Origin: Membranipora membranacea
Taxonomy: Eukaryota; Bryozoa; Gymnolaemata; Cheilostomatida; Membraniporidae
Assembly: GCA_914767715.1 (NCBI GenBank)
Contig: OU612065.1
Coordinates: 248,001 to 312,000, forward strand
DNA length: 64,000 bases
Reading direction: 5' to 3'
Under the pieces are notes generated by a model. That model was not told the DNA's origin and made no database searches. It worked only from the letters and a program-made list of their open reading frames with translations. Positions within the stretch are counted from its first letter, which is position 1. Each line of letters starts with the position of its first letter. Shown here piece after piece: positions 50,813 to 63,656 of this stretch. The translations under genes were made by a program, and so were the position numbers.

Positions 50813-50837
50813 ATTTCACCAAGGAGTTAGATTTCAC
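50813..50837. mobile_element. 11-bp half-footprint with ATTTCAC direct repeats
   Basis: CAAGGAGTTAG lies between two ATTTCAC copies (or 8-mers GATTTCAC with a 10-bp insert). It equals one end of the short palindrome family without its partner. Confidence 0.6.
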
Positions 50838-51049
50838 TGTTAAATCTTCTGGGATTTTTTTTCAAATTGGAACTCTTGTAAAATATGACTGCTTCAGTAG
50901 TAATGTAACAAACAAGATATTTTTGCTTGTGAAGAGTGGCTTGGGAATTCCCTTATGTTAGCATGTGTATAGCTAAGCTACATGCATGATTCAGGATGGC
51001 CAATAATATGAAATCCCAACAATGGATTGTGCTTACAGAGGGCTATGCA

Positions 51050-51339
51050 CATTGAATTCCATATCTGGAATAGCATCATTAGCTTTCAATTGCCAAACAA
51101 TGGGGCTTGCAAAAATGGCCAGTCCCTAGTAGCATTCTGGAAAAGCTCAAATCATCGACGTTGAAGGCATTTTATTACTGTCTGCAGTTTTGTAAAGAAG
51201 TTGATTTTCCAGGCTATATAATTCATGCTCGTAGGGACAGCCAATCAGATCAATTTCAGATGAGCCCCTGTGTTAAGTGTTCTAACTGCATGATGTTATG
51301 ATACTATTTCCATTCTAAGAAAAGAAGTTAATTCTGTGG
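51050..51339. repeat. Dispersed repeat R, copy 1
   Basis: About 290 bp starting ATTGAATTCCATATCTGGAA, also present at 61749-62040 at roughly 80% identity. Non-coding; ends not resolved. Confidence 0.7.
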
Positions 51340-51439
51340 CTATGCATGAATACAACAAAACAGGAAAAAATATGTCATTTTTTTACAGTCATCAAAAAGA
51401 CCTGCATCATCACCTACATAAGAACAAACGTTTCAGTAG

Positions 51440-51470
51440 CTGTGAGCAAGGAGTAACTCCCTGCTGTGAG
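51440..51470. mobile_element. 17-bp palindromic insertion with CTGTGAG direct repeats
   Basis: CAAGGAGTAACTCCCTG (51447-51463) between two perfect copies of CTGTGAG. Confidence 0.75.
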
Positions 51471-52027
51471 GTGGATGATTGTTTCATGACAATGTTATTG
51501 AGAGTTTCTCTTTTGATATGATGTTGTGTGTGAGTGTGAGGAAACCCCAGACATGATGATGTCAGTGACTCGGACACTTCCTGTGTACATCAATCGGGTT
51601 TGTAGCTGATCAGCTCAAAAATGTCATGTGGCAAACCAATGCAAAAGTTAGTACATATCTCATGTCTATTTTCTTATGTGTCCCATTGGACTAGAAAAGT
51701 TTGTCAAGGATGGTCCCTGCTCTCGACCAGCCTTGCACGCGGCTACTTTTTGGGTCTGTAGCCACATGACAAGGCCAGCTCTTGGAGACATTCATTTTGA
51801 TACCACTGCGATCGTCGTTCCCTCGTGTTTTAAGGGTTATTTATCACTTATCTATATATAAGCATTTTAGGCAGATCCGGTCAGACATAACATAACCCCT
51901 TCGGTGGTGACAATAATCAGAGTGCCGGCTTGCCAGTTCGGCTCATAATAAAAATTGGTAGATTAGATTAATCTAATGCCCTCCCTGCTTCAACCAAGGA
52001 GGACAGGATCAGTGTAGTGATGGGAGT

Positions 52028-52797
52028 TTTGATTGATTGATTTATTAGCTATCACAAACATTAAATGTTGCGAAAAATGGATGCATATACTTTGTCATAA
52101 TTAGAGCTTGCTACCAGTGTGTGGAACTATGGACTTTTTTAAAAAAGAATCTCATTAAGTGTGATGCACATTTGCCTCAGAAAACAGTCTTTGCCCCATG
52201 AGCTGCGATATTTAATATGTCTAAGACGACCAGAAGGGCAATGCTCGAGAAGATCGTGTATAAAGTGGTCTTCATCAGAAAAACAGCACATGATAATGGA
52301 TTTAGTTCTCTGTTTAACAATGGTATCGAGATCGCCTATGTCAAGCCCTAAATTCTTGGCATCATTGAAAACTTTTCTTAGTAATTTCTTGTCCTTAGCA
52401 TATATGCTAGTGTGCAAAACAGGTAGACAATACATTAAGAGTGAAACTACAAAACTCTTGAACAGCATGGAGGCTAATGGCTTCGAACTCAGATACATAA
52501 AATTTTTAACAACATACATCCTTTGACTTGCTTTGCCAGTTATTTTATGCACATAATCTTCGAATCTTAGTTTGTTATCAATGTGTACACCAAGGTATTT
52601 TACCTTTTCACAAAATTATATATTGGTGCCATCTAGGTTCAGTTTAGGAGTGTTAGGTTTGAGACGTTGAGTAGAGAAAAGCATTTCCTTTGTCTTAGAA
52701 GCATTAAGTAGTAAATCTAAATCAGTGCATTGTTTGGAGATTCTATTAATTTCAGAAAAATAATTGCATAAGTCTAAATCATTATTGTCTTAGACCT
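52028..52797 (-). mobile_element. Non-LTR retrotransposon fragment (reverse transcriptase C-terminus)
   Basis: The minus strand encodes LLLNASKTKEMLFS and VKYLGVHIDNKLRF (end of the RT catalytic domain), then the post-RT region with YCLPVLHTSIYAKDKK and EHCPSGRLR up to a stop near 52139. A stop codon inside the RT part shows decay. A TGAT repeat (52030-52045) on the downstream side looks like the element's 3' tail. Same family as 34361-34579. Confidence 0.8.
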
Positions 52798-53206
52798 AGA
52801 AAACATAACTTCAGTCCACACTGATAAAAAATTCCCCTTATAATATTCCATATATTATATCATGTATGACTCATGTTGGGATTCTCTTCCAACTCTCCCA
52901 ATGAACAAGCTGTCAGTATGATTGGTAGAGCAAATATCAAAACTATAATTTTCCCATTCAGTACATTTTTGAGCAATTCTAGCTGTAATTTCAAGCAGAT
53001 ATTTTAGGAACAAGAATCTTTGTGCATTATATTATATAATCTCTCTCTCCCTATATATATATATATATAAATTTGTTCTAAACATATATTATATAAATAT
53101 AAAATATATTAGAACAAATTAGTTCATCATAGCAACAAGGAGACAAGTTCAAAATTATGTTTTGCACGGAATGATGAATAAACATTGTTGTTGTTGTGGC
53201 TTGCAG

Positions 53207-56200
53207 GGCTTGTCACATTTTGGAGTCAAAAAAGAGGAAGGATAGTCGAATAAGTCAACCTAAAATCTCTTCATACACAAGTGTAAGTTCGTTACTTTAG
53301 TTGTGGAGTGACTTGTGCTGGTGATTGCATGATGTCATTGATCTGCTGGTATACTGGATTTCTCACCAGTTCTAACATTGTTTATATGTTATGGTGGTGA
53401 ACCCTCTCCCCATCCCTCCCCTTTTTTTCAATTATCCCCCCCCCCTATTCCTCCCCTCGGTCCCTCCCGTTCATACCACCACAGTGATTGCGCGCCCCTC
53501 AATCCCCATCCATAGGAGTAATTCCTTTTGTCACATGGCACGACTCACTACTTTAGAGAAGCTGCTGCTAGCTTCACATTCAGTTGGGTCTCACTCACTT
53601 TTTTTCTAGGATTATGGTCCCAAATATTCTCCTAGAAGAGTTCCTATTATACCAAAGAAACATTCTGTGGAATCTTCAACTGCAATGGAGAAAGCCACAG
53701 AATTCAACCAAAACTTCACTCCAAAACAGGTTTGCTGCTGTTTTATAATATCTTAAAGCATTCCTTCAACTAGCAGTAGGAACCTCAGAAAAAAATGTCT
53801 GTACACGGTACTTCGGAAAAATCACTAAACAATACTTGGCCATGTTTTACTGCGTTCAGGGTGCTCTATGATTAATGGTGCTAACTTTAGTTGACTAGAA
53901 CTATGAATTGTAAATTTGTTGTCAGTTTTTTTTCAGAATTGACAACAAAGGGTGGGGGGAGAGTGTACCTGTTGGCTGTAAAAGTCAAGCCAACTAGCTA
54001 ATCACACAATAACTCAACTTAGAATGATGTGATGTACAGTACAATAGTATATAGAGCAATAAATCACCAATGTAGTTCCCTCTCATTTTAGAGAAAACCC
54101 AAAAAAACACTTTGGACCATAATGCTAAGCATCATTATGGTGATCACCCAAAAGGCCACTGCCAAAAAGCCACTGGTCATATGGCCACTGGTTAAAAAGC
54201 CGCTGCCCAAAAAGCCACTCGTTACATAATAAAAGTCTGATATCAACTTTCCATTGACATGTTTTTTGGGGCCCGTAAATCAAAATTCTAGCTCTCGATA
54301 TGCCATTTATAAATGATTTTTTATTTCTATTCACTGATTCCCATTTTAGTAAAGTTAGAAACGATCCCACCCACCCTTTGCAAATTATTATTTTGAATGA
54401 CTCCACCTGGACCTCTTCTCACACATGTTTTATGTACCGTAACCCCCAATCGATACATTGAAATGTATCTTGATGGACAAATAAAAGTTATCACAAGCAA
54501 ACAGTCAGCACTTTTAGATCGAAGCAATGCAGCTCTGAGAAGAGACAGCGTTGTAGCTTTTTTGATTTTGACATGCCACATGCCAAGCACAAGTGAGTTG
54601 CATACCCTACCGGGAACAACAGAAAAAGTCAGTGATCAGGTTACAAAACATTAAGCAATAGCGATCAAGTTGAGTTGGTTGGGTTTTTTGGTCATCAATA
54701 ATAAAACATTCGATGGATGCACAGATAGATCTTGGTAGAGTTTTGTATTGTTCAAATCTGATATAACCATGTGATAATCAAAATCGATCACAGGGTGCAT
54801 TGGGTAAAAGTGATACTAAAAATCTTTCCATGTGAATATAAATTATTGTCACCTTACGATGTAAAAAATCAAAAAAACTGCACAGCTGTCTCTGCTCAGT
54901 GCGGCATTTCTTCGATCTAGATGTGCTTATTGTTTAATTGTGATGACTTTAATTTGTCCATCAAGATACATTTTAATGTATTGATCGGGGGTTACGGTAC
55001 GGAAAAAGTGTGTGAGAAGATGTCGGGGTTGGGTCATTTAAAATAATTATTTGCAAAGGGTGGGTGGGATCTTTTCTAAATTTACTAAAATCGGAATCAG
55101 TGAGTAGAAATAAAAAAATCATTGAAAAAGGTATATCAAGTGCTAGAATTTTGTTTCACAGGTCCGAAAAAAACATGTCAACGAAAGTTGATATCAGACC
55201 TATATGATGTAACCATTGAACCAGTGGCTTTTTGGGCAGTGGCTTTTTGACCAGTGGCCTTATGATCAGTGGCCTTTTGACCAGTGGCCTTATGACCAGT
55301 GGCCTTTTGTCCAGTGGCCTTATGACCAGTGGCTTTTTGGCCAGTGGCTTTTTGGCAAAAAAAAATATCTGAGAATGTGATCATAACCTCAGCTTGTTCA
55401 GATGCTGACAATGTTACCCTAATTTCAGCTTGGTCAGAGGTTTGTGTATAAATTCTTGTTGATGTAACACTGTTCATCTTGTTACCCTACATTGATAATG
55501 AAGTGCAGATCAAGTTTATGATCCTGGCTGAGAGTCATGACATTATCCCAATTAGACAAGTCAATTTGATCTCCGACTATAATATATTTTCAAAACATAA
55601 CAGCAATCTCATTTGTTCCCCAAGTAGAAATATTTTAATTGAATTGAAAATTTTGCCCACATGAATTGATCAATTTTGACGTCCTGCCTTTAGCCAAGTT
55701 TATACTTGCATATAACCAATGAGTAACTTCGCTATTACTCCTTGATATAACTTGGCAATGCAACTTTTTTGTAATATTTTTTTCTGTTATCAGCTTGATT
55801 GCATTGACAACTGTAGCAAAGACAGATAAATTTGCAGATGTGCGCATAGCTGTTTTATAATATGATACAGCATGAGTAAAAAAGTTTGCTTCACTGCTGA
55901 CCGAATCCTATTATAATGTGTGGTTGATTACCAAATATGAGAGAGAGAGAGAGAGAAAGTCTCATGCTGACATATTATTCTGAGACTGAGTAACAATATG
56001 TTTTATACTAAGCCTCTTACAATGTCTGATATTTTGCAGCTGGTTTAAGATAATAATATAAAGGCGCTTTTCAATTTATTTACATGAGAGGTTTTTCAAT
56101 TAAACTCCTTAGTTACTTGTATTCATGCCTTTATTATATCATGCTGAGTTTTTGTCCTCAGTCAATATTGTAATATGTGGATAAGCTGACCTTAGTAACA

Positions 56201-59200
56201 GTGTGTGCTGCCTCTATGCTGCCTGCTGCCTGCCTTCAGTATATGAGATTAAATATAAAGTGACCTGCACTGGGATATTAAGTAGCTCATAACTAAAGCT
56301 GTGGATAATAAGTGAGAATTCATCAGGTAGGTAGTAAAGATGTGTTCTTACTATTTGTGTACTTACCCTGTGTGAACTTACCCTGTGTGTACTTACTTTA
56401 CTTGTAGGCTGATGTACCGGAGTCTTATGCACCGCTCTACAGATACACCACTCCACAACAATCCATGTTACGATCCTCTGTCTATAGAGATACATTTGAT
56501 GTAAAACCTGTAAGAAGAGATATTGATGATTTTTGTGTCATGTTTGATGATTAGGATTTATCTGTGGATGATAAAGGATTTATATCATTACGCGACATCA
56601 TAACACACTGTCCACTTCTCACTGCAGAGCATTGCTGTTGCTATGTTTATAATGATTGTAGCTAACTAAGACGATAAATTTGAGATATTTTGTATCTGTA
56701 TGTATCTCGCTGATATAACAGTAGAAGTATTATTATTATATAGCTGCCAGAGGTAGAGCGTTGGCCCGTCAGATCATACATAGTTTGTACAGGTGACCCC
56801 GAGTCAAGAGGAAGAGGAGCTGATACTGAATATACATCTTCTTATGATAAATATCTAACAGAAGACGAGATGTTGGCTGTAAGACTCGCTCCTATCAGAC
56901 AGAAGGATAATCTGCTACCCGAGCAGGGAAGTAAGATGGAGACAACTACTACTAACAAAGTGAGTAATAGCTGATTACATGTGCAAATTACAGTCGTCAC
57001 AGGATCACTCTTACAGACCAGACCAGACCAGTTATCTATCGCAGTCATAGACCTACTGATAATAGGTCTATGATCACAGTCATAGATCTACTAATAATAG
57101 GTCTATGATCACAGTACATTTTCTCCACTGAAGTAAAAATGCTCCCAGATATGGCTGTATATATGATTGGCTGTATATATTGGCTGTATATATTGGCTGT
57201 ATATATTGGCTGTATATATGGCTGTATATATTGGCTGTATATATGGCTGTATATATGGCTGTATATATTGGCTGTATATATTGGCTGTATATATGGCTGT
57301 ATATATTGGCTGTATATATGGCTGTATATATGGGCTGTATATATTGGCTGTATATATGGCTTTATATATTGGCTGTGTATATTGGCTGTGTATATGGCTG
57401 TGTATATGGCTGTGTATATGGCTGTATATATGTCTGTATATATTGGCTGTATATATGGCTGTATATATGCTGTATATATGGCTGTATATATTGGCTGTAT
57501 ATATGGCTGTATATATTGGCTGTATATATGGCTGTATATATGGCTGTATATATGGCTGTATATATGGCTGTATATATGGCTGTATATATTGGCTGTATAT
57601 ATGCTGTATATATGCTGTATATATGGCTGTATATATTGGCTGTATATATGCTGTATATATGGCTGTATATATGGCTGTATATATGCTGATTGTTTAGCGT
57701 AGCTACGTTTAACTGTAGATTATAGGGTGATAGTGCTCCAGTTTGGAACTACCGCTGCTTGCCTCTGCTTGAGTCTTACTTAAACTGAAACTAAATGTTC
57801 TTTTATAAATGCGCTTTATAATGAGTGATACAGTATGAAAGGAGGGATATAAGATATTCTTCAGCATCGTAAGGCAATATCAATGTCAGACAAATTAGAC
57901 TAGATGATAGGGAGATTGAGCCGTAACGCTACCAACTCATGCATGTGGTGACTGGTTGATGTAGGCCAGGGGGGGGGGGCTTAATACGATAAATCCTGTG
58001 TAACCTTGCCCCTCCTCAATCATCCTGAGCCAGCATGATCTTAGAGCTGCCTTCTTTTCTGTTTATGTCATTTTGTGAACATCAGTTTGCTGAAGACCAT
58101 CAAATTGGCAAGATAGTTGATTAAATGTTCAAATCAGCGAGATAAAATTGGACACACATGTAATGAAACACCCATGGGGTTTGAGCTTTATATTTATATT
58201 TTGTATACAGGGGAAATTTTGGTTAAATTGAACAAATATTAAGAACCAAGTAATGGATGTTCAGAATGTAATGTTGATAAGACCGCTGCTGCTATTCTTG
58301 ACACGAATCCCGGTTATTGATTTTGGTTCCTTTCCCAGCTTGATATATGGTCAGCTATATAAACCTTGATATTTGCTGCCTTCTTTAAACACTAGCACAG
58401 GTATGCAGTGCTTATTTCCCTTCCACCTGTACCTGTAGCTGATGGGCCGGCGGCGTGTCTATGACCTACTGGCCTGTTTACGATTGACTGCTCTGTTTAA
58501 TATCTGTTTATTATCTGTTTATTATTTTGTTTGTTTGTGAATGGTAGGAAGCTTACAAGGGGGTGAGACAAACTCCAGCTCATCTTATCAGACCAAAACA
58601 CAAACCTATAAGTGAAATGGAACCATTCCAAACAAGTACAGAAAACAGAGACTCATTCACAGCTAAAGCTATACAGCCTGTTAAAGGTATCTCATAATCA
58701 ACGGTCTCTATACACTACTATCTATACAATTATGTCATACACTAGGGTATCTCAACTTCAAAAAACAGCCAAAATGTATCAGAAAACACATAGTGCAATT
58801 TGAAGGGATCGTAGATCTAGAAGTTAGAGGATTATGAGTCACTTGGCAGATCAGACCAGGAAACCAACCATTAAGTGAAGCAGTGTGTATCCGTGTCTGT
58901 GAGTAATGATTGCTGGTATTATGAGTTGCTCCCCCTCGACCCACAAGGTTGCCCACTGTAGAATCTGAGTGACTGACCCGTAATGCAGGCCAATCGGATC
59001 AAGCTTTGCAATAAAATATGTATTAAATTAGGAATAGTTATATTAACTCACCTCATTGTAACAGCTAAAGTCACCAGCGGGAAGCTCTCGGTGTCAGCAT
59101 CTCGGGAAAGTAATTTTTAGTGGTGTCACATGATGCTATGTTATCTGTCTATGTATAACTTGGCTGTTTACGAATAACCTGCAAACAAATAATGCTAGAA

Positions 59201-62200
59201 TAAAAATTCTTATATTATCTTGGAAATAATTAAGCTTTGAATATTTATACAAAGGAGAGGAGAGGAACATTTTCTAAACATCAAACTAAAATTGCAAGCT
59301 TTTTCAAAGAGAGAAAAATTTTGGTCCATAAATTTGCTTGCAGAACAACATTGGAATCGCAGCAACCTCAACATTTTATTGATTGAGTATATGTATTAGA
59401 ATAACTTCTATGGCTGTATTTTTTGAAGGAAAGAACAATGAAGACCGTCATATTTTCTCTGCCATAACAACCTGATGGTATATCAATACATACTCGTTTC
59501 CAGTTTCATATTTTCATGAGGGGGGGTAAAATTTTTAATCTTCATCAGATTCAGTTTACATACAAATATTACATGTAAATTTTTACAGAATACATACTTA
59601 TTGTGTCCCAAATATGTCAGAAGATCAATAAGACCTATAACCTATAACCTATACCAAATAAAACAAGGTCACTAGTGAAGTCGTCAATTGTGATTATGAT
59701 TTTATCATTAACAGATCAAGGAGTTAACTCCTTGAGCAGATCAAGAGTAATTAAGTTTTCCAATCGTATACAGATGATTTTCCATGGCCGTCTCTATTAC
59801 AGCTTACAAACTAAAAGACAACGAAATAATGAGCGGTTCATTTGAGGGCAACAGTGGCTACAAAGACGACTTCAAACCAAGAGCTGCACAAAAGACACAG
59901 AGGTTTGTAAACGAAGTCATTTGTAGGTACAATAACTGAATTTATTTCTTATTCGCTTGTCATGCAGATTTTATACACTTCACATGTTTGGAATCAGCTC
60001 CCAGTTTATTCTTTCTCCGTAAAACTGCACTCCAAAGTAATGTTCATATGCTGCTTAATCAACTGGTGAAATTAAAAACTAGCGGGATTAATCGTTAAAC
60101 TAATAGATTTAGTGTCTGATTTCAAAGTGTGCTTCTTGGGAGTTTTGAAAGACTCAAATATTATCGTAAATTTTTTCATATAATTTTAAACTGAAATTTG
60201 TTTTCAAATACTAAACAATTCATGTGCAATGATACAATAGATTGAGATAATTTATTTAACTAATTTATCTGGACAGTCATTATTGGACAGGTATCTTACC
60301 GTAGGGTGATAATAGCTGTATAGAAGGAGTTTAATGTTTTATTGTATTTGAACAGTTTTGCTCCAGCTTACGAGTACAGAAGGCCTTCTGCTAAGTTTGC
60401 CAGCGAGACGACAAATCAGAGTGACTTTGTAACATATAAGGATGTGAAAAAACAGCCTAAATCAGTGATGAGCTCACACGATCACTGGAAGGAGATACAG
60501 AGAATGGGAGGTGATAATAATGTGGAGAGTACTTATAAGGTAAGTTATACTTACTTAACTATGTGTAGGTTATATCTGACTGAGCTGGGGTGGTGAGCTA
60601 TAAATAACATCATAGTGCCCCAATGATCACCTGGTACAAAATGTGTCATCTACTCTGATATGCAATCTGTTATTGTGAGTGACATGTTCTCTTACAAGCA
60701 TAGCTGTGCTGTACTTATGTATTAGGTGTACTAGATGTATTGTTTATGTATAATACTGTGTATTGATGCTGTGATACTGTGTTACTTATAGTTTACTAGC
60801 TACCGACCCTCCGTACCACAGTGTGATTGTACCTTGTTTGATGAGAAGGAATGTGTTCATGATGTGAATAATAGATGCTGTCCCACTGTACCACATATCA
60901 GAGATGTCACAACACCAAACTCTCCCTCATTCTCATCATACAATTCTACTACCTCACCACACCATCAACATGAGAGGCAGGTCCCTCGCCGTATCTTATC
61001 TGATACGCTATATCTACAAGTGCCTACTCGACCTACCTCCACCCGACCTACGTATACACGACCTACCTCCACCCGACCTACGTATACACGACCTACCTCC
61101 ACCCGACCTACGTCTACACGACCTACCTCCACCAGACCTTCCTCAACAAGACCCTCATCTACACGACGTTCATCTACACGGCCTAGAACTACCAGTCCTA
61201 CAGACTCAATGCCTTGTCACGATAGAGTAGCGACTCCATTTAGGCCATTATCAGGTCGGCTCACTCCACTATCCAAACTGAACATGGAATGTGTCAAATA
61301 CCTCCAAGCCCAAACTGCTCACCATCCCCAGGCCTTGTTTGATCCTCATTCTAATATCGCTGATCCTCCTTCCTTAAACTTCTACCCACATCGTCAGCAT
61401 AAATAACATTAAACTATCCCATTACTCCAACCACCATCAATGTCTGGAGATATTTGTCAATATCTAATGAATGACACTATTGTTGAGCCAACATATATAG
61501 AAGTTATCTGCTACTTATTGAGTGACCGATAACTTCTTATATCAATGGCAAAATGAGAGAAATTCTCGAGATGTGAATCTGTCTTAGATACGCGAAATAA
61601 ACAGTAACTGGACAACTTACTTGCTAAATTATGATAAAAAAGTTTGTTTAAGCGAAATATGCATTATTATAAGACAGAATATATATTCATTAAAATAAGA
61701 CAGATACATACTCATAACTATAAGACATGATAAGCCTTTAGGTGTAATCATTGAATTCCATATCTGGAATAGCATCATTAGCTTTCTTTTGCCAAAAAAA
61801 TGGCTCGCAAAGAAAGCCAGTTCCTAGTAGCATTTTAGGAAAACCCAAATCATCCACATGGAAGGCATTTTACCACTGTTTGCAGTTTTTGAACACAAGA
61901 TAACTTCTCAGGCTATGTTATATGTGCTAGTAGGGACAGCCAATCAGATCAATGTCAGATAAGTCCTTGTGTTTAGTGTTCTAACTCTATAAGGCTATCC
62001 TGAGATTTCCGTTCCATGAGAAGAATTTAATTCAGTGGATGTAATATCTGCCTCTTGTACTCTTCTGTCTATGAATGATTCTGTATTCATGAATGTAGAG
62101 TTGATGCATATTGCAACAGCATCGTTAGCGTTAGTACATAAAGCTGACAGATCATGTAATTGAATTAATTCTGCTCTCATCGCATGAATGGAACAATTGG

Positions 62201-63656
62201 CTGGCTGCCTCTTTTTCCCTTTATTGTGCAATGTACTCTAAGCATTTGTCAAAGACAAAGTCAAATTCAGTGATAAGGGATCACGTGTCATGCTTCAGTT
62301 CCAATGTACTTTTACCATCTCAACAATTACAGTAAGCCATTATGGCTCAAATCATTTAAATCCAGCCATGATTGTCTGTTGATGTAGCGCACCCGTTTTT
62401 TCCGATTGACATCAATACTATGACGGGTTTTTTTCGTAGCATGATTTCCCTCAAGGCCTGAAGTTTGGTGACCGGGCTGATTATCAGCCCCACTTATCTA
62501 CTCTGAAGCTTGGAAAAGAAAATGTTGAATTATCGACCAACTATAAAGATGACTTCACGTTCAAAGCACAGGGTAAGCCGAAATCTTACGCGCCACTGCC
62601 TACATTCATCAGGCCTGGTGTTAAGATGGACAGCTCCACAGAGGCTACAGATCAGTTCAAAGGTTGGTAAAGTCCAGCAGCGTTACACACTACTGTATAC
62701 ACTACTGTATACACTACTGTATACACTACTGTATACACTACTGTATACACTACTGTATACACTACTGTATACACTACTGTATACACTACTGTATACACTA
62801 CTGTATACACTACTGTATACACTACTGTATACACTACTGTATACACTACTGTATACACTACTGTATACACTACTGTATACACTACTGTATACACTACTGT
62901 ATACACTACTGTATACACTACTGTATACACTACTGTATACACTACTGTATACACTACTGTATACACTACTGTATACACTACTGTATACACTACTGTATAC
63001 ACTACTACACTATCCTCATACCGCCCAATCAATGATTTGGGATCCAGCCCTTCACTGTTTGAATCTTTTCCTAATTATCCCAGGCTGTTTGCTTATGATA
63101 AAGGGTGTAATGACACATTAGAAAACCTAAAATATCAAACCGGACCCATCGGCAATAACAAACATTTCAATTGTTCCACTGATCATTCTAACCACAGTGT
63201 GAATGATGAGCTTGAAAGATGAATAAACTATGTATGGAACGAGTACGGTGGTGTGTCCTCGTCGCTATTAGTGGCATTCCATTCATCAACCATTATCATT
63301 GTAAGTGGTTGATTAATGGAATGCCACTAATGGCGTCTAAGACGTAAATTGAAGCCTAGTAGACTTAATTTCATTGTCAGCCAGATTAATTGTCTATTCA
63401 GACACAGAACTCATTGTGACATTTCTGTTACACCACAGGTCAGTTTCAGCTTCCTCCCGCAAGTTTTCGTCCGAGATACGAGATCGACCCGGGCAGACCA
63501 CCTATGGACCTGAGCACAAACTACAGCGACTCCTTCAGACTGTTCAGATTCGTGAACGCTACACCTGATAGAACTCAGAGTGAGCAGCTGCCAAGAATGA
63601 CATCACGACAAAACAGCCAACAGCAACGCAGGATGTCTGGTCAGCACAACATGTGA
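53207..63656 (+). CDS. SAXO-like (stabilizer of axonemal microtubules, FAM154/MAP6-related) protein, 5' end not found
   Basis: Probable microtubule inner or lattice-binding protein of cilia and centrioles. Exons: 53207-53282, 53610-53729, 56408-56509, 56744-56959, 58548-58686, 59803-59902, 60356-60539, 60792 to about 61254, 62456-62662, 63439-63656; phases agree throughout, giving at least 607 residues. Repeated short modules carry the SAXO pattern of Thr/Ser-x-Tyr/Asp-Asp-Phe followed by Lys-Pro and aromatic residues: TNYKDDF, TTNQSDF, GYKDDFKP, TNYSDSF, SFAPAYEYRRP, SFRPRYE. One exon has a Cys-rich patch (CDCTLFDEKEC, NNRCCP) reminiscent of the Cys-rich start of SAXO1 proteins but placed in the middle here, then a Thr/Arg/Pro tandem repeat. 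The donor of that exon (61254, weak GTCGGC) was chosen by phase; otherwise its frame runs to a stop at 61406. The 3' end is well supported. Confidence 0.75.
54121..55365. mobile_element. 1.2-kb foldback transposon with subterminal repeats
   Basis: Two inverted arms of about 450-490 bp (54121-54567 and 54866-55365), about 80% alike, around a roughly 300-bp centre. Each outer end is an array of about 11-bp words (GGCCACTGGTC / AAAAAGCCACTGG), like Foldback or MuDR-type elements. No transposase frame. SAXO intron. Confidence 0.8.
55710..55751. mobile_element. 28-bp palindromic insertion with ATATAAC direct repeats
   Basis: Insert 55717-55744 starts CAATGAGTAACTTCG and ends TTACTCCTTG. It lies between two perfect ATATAAC copies. 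SAXO intron. Confidence 0.8.
57148..57688. repeat. GGCTGTATATAT minisatellite
   Basis: About 42 units of 12-14 bp (GGCTGTATATAT with or without TT). Mixed 12/13/14-bp lengths keep all three plus frames open for 170-190 codons; not a gene. SAXO intron. Confidence 0.95.
59710..59741. mobile_element. 18-bp perfect palindrome with near-identical 7-bp flanks
   Basis: CAAGGAGTTAACTCCTTG (59717-59734) between AACAGAT and AGCAGAT (6 of 7). SAXO intron. Confidence 0.6.
61020..61170 (+). repeat. Coding tandem repeat (TSTRPTYTRP)
   Basis: 30-bp-period coding repeat in the SAXO-like gene giving Thr-Arg-Pro rich sequence of about 50 residues. Confidence 0.85.
61749..62040. repeat. Dispersed repeat R, copy 2
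   Basis: Second copy of the 290-bp repeat at 51050, same orientation, in a SAXO intron. Confidence 0.7.
62692..63005. repeat. 12-bp minisatellite (ACTACTGTATAC), 26 copies
   Basis: Almost perfectly homogeneous array starting about 30 nt after the SAXO donor at 62662. Contains the palindrome GTATAC. The multiple-of-three unit leaves frames open on both strands. Confidence 0.95.
63268..63330. mobile_element. 63-bp hairpin element
   Basis: 25-bp arms starting TTAGTGGCATTCCATT, one mismatch, 13-nt loop. Last SAXO intron. Could be a tiny MITE; no clear target duplication. Confidence 0.6.

Larger units (their letters stand above)
50088..53206. other. Intergenic region between RPS9 and the SAXO-like gene
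   Basis: Contains the RPS9 poly(A) signal, short palindromic insertions at 50820 and 51447, a 290-bp dispersed repeat (51050-51339), a LINE fragment (52028-52797) and TA repeats near 53058. The first exon(s) and promoter of the SAXO-like gene must lie here or in the neighbouring sequence but were not found. Confidence 0.5.

Noticed and set aside
53510-53535. CATAGGAGTAATTCCTTTTG as another short palindromic insertion
   Set aside because: Ends deviate from CAAGGAG and no 7-bp flanking repeat is present.
57139-57702. Three overlapping 170-190-codon frames (IGCIYGCIYWL)
   Set aside because: Periodic by-product of the GGCTGTATATAT array in a SAXO intron.
62510-63121. 203-codon plus frame including LLYT repeats
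   Set aside because: Starts in the SAXO exon in the wrong frame and continues through a 12-bp array. The correct exon frame splices at 62662.
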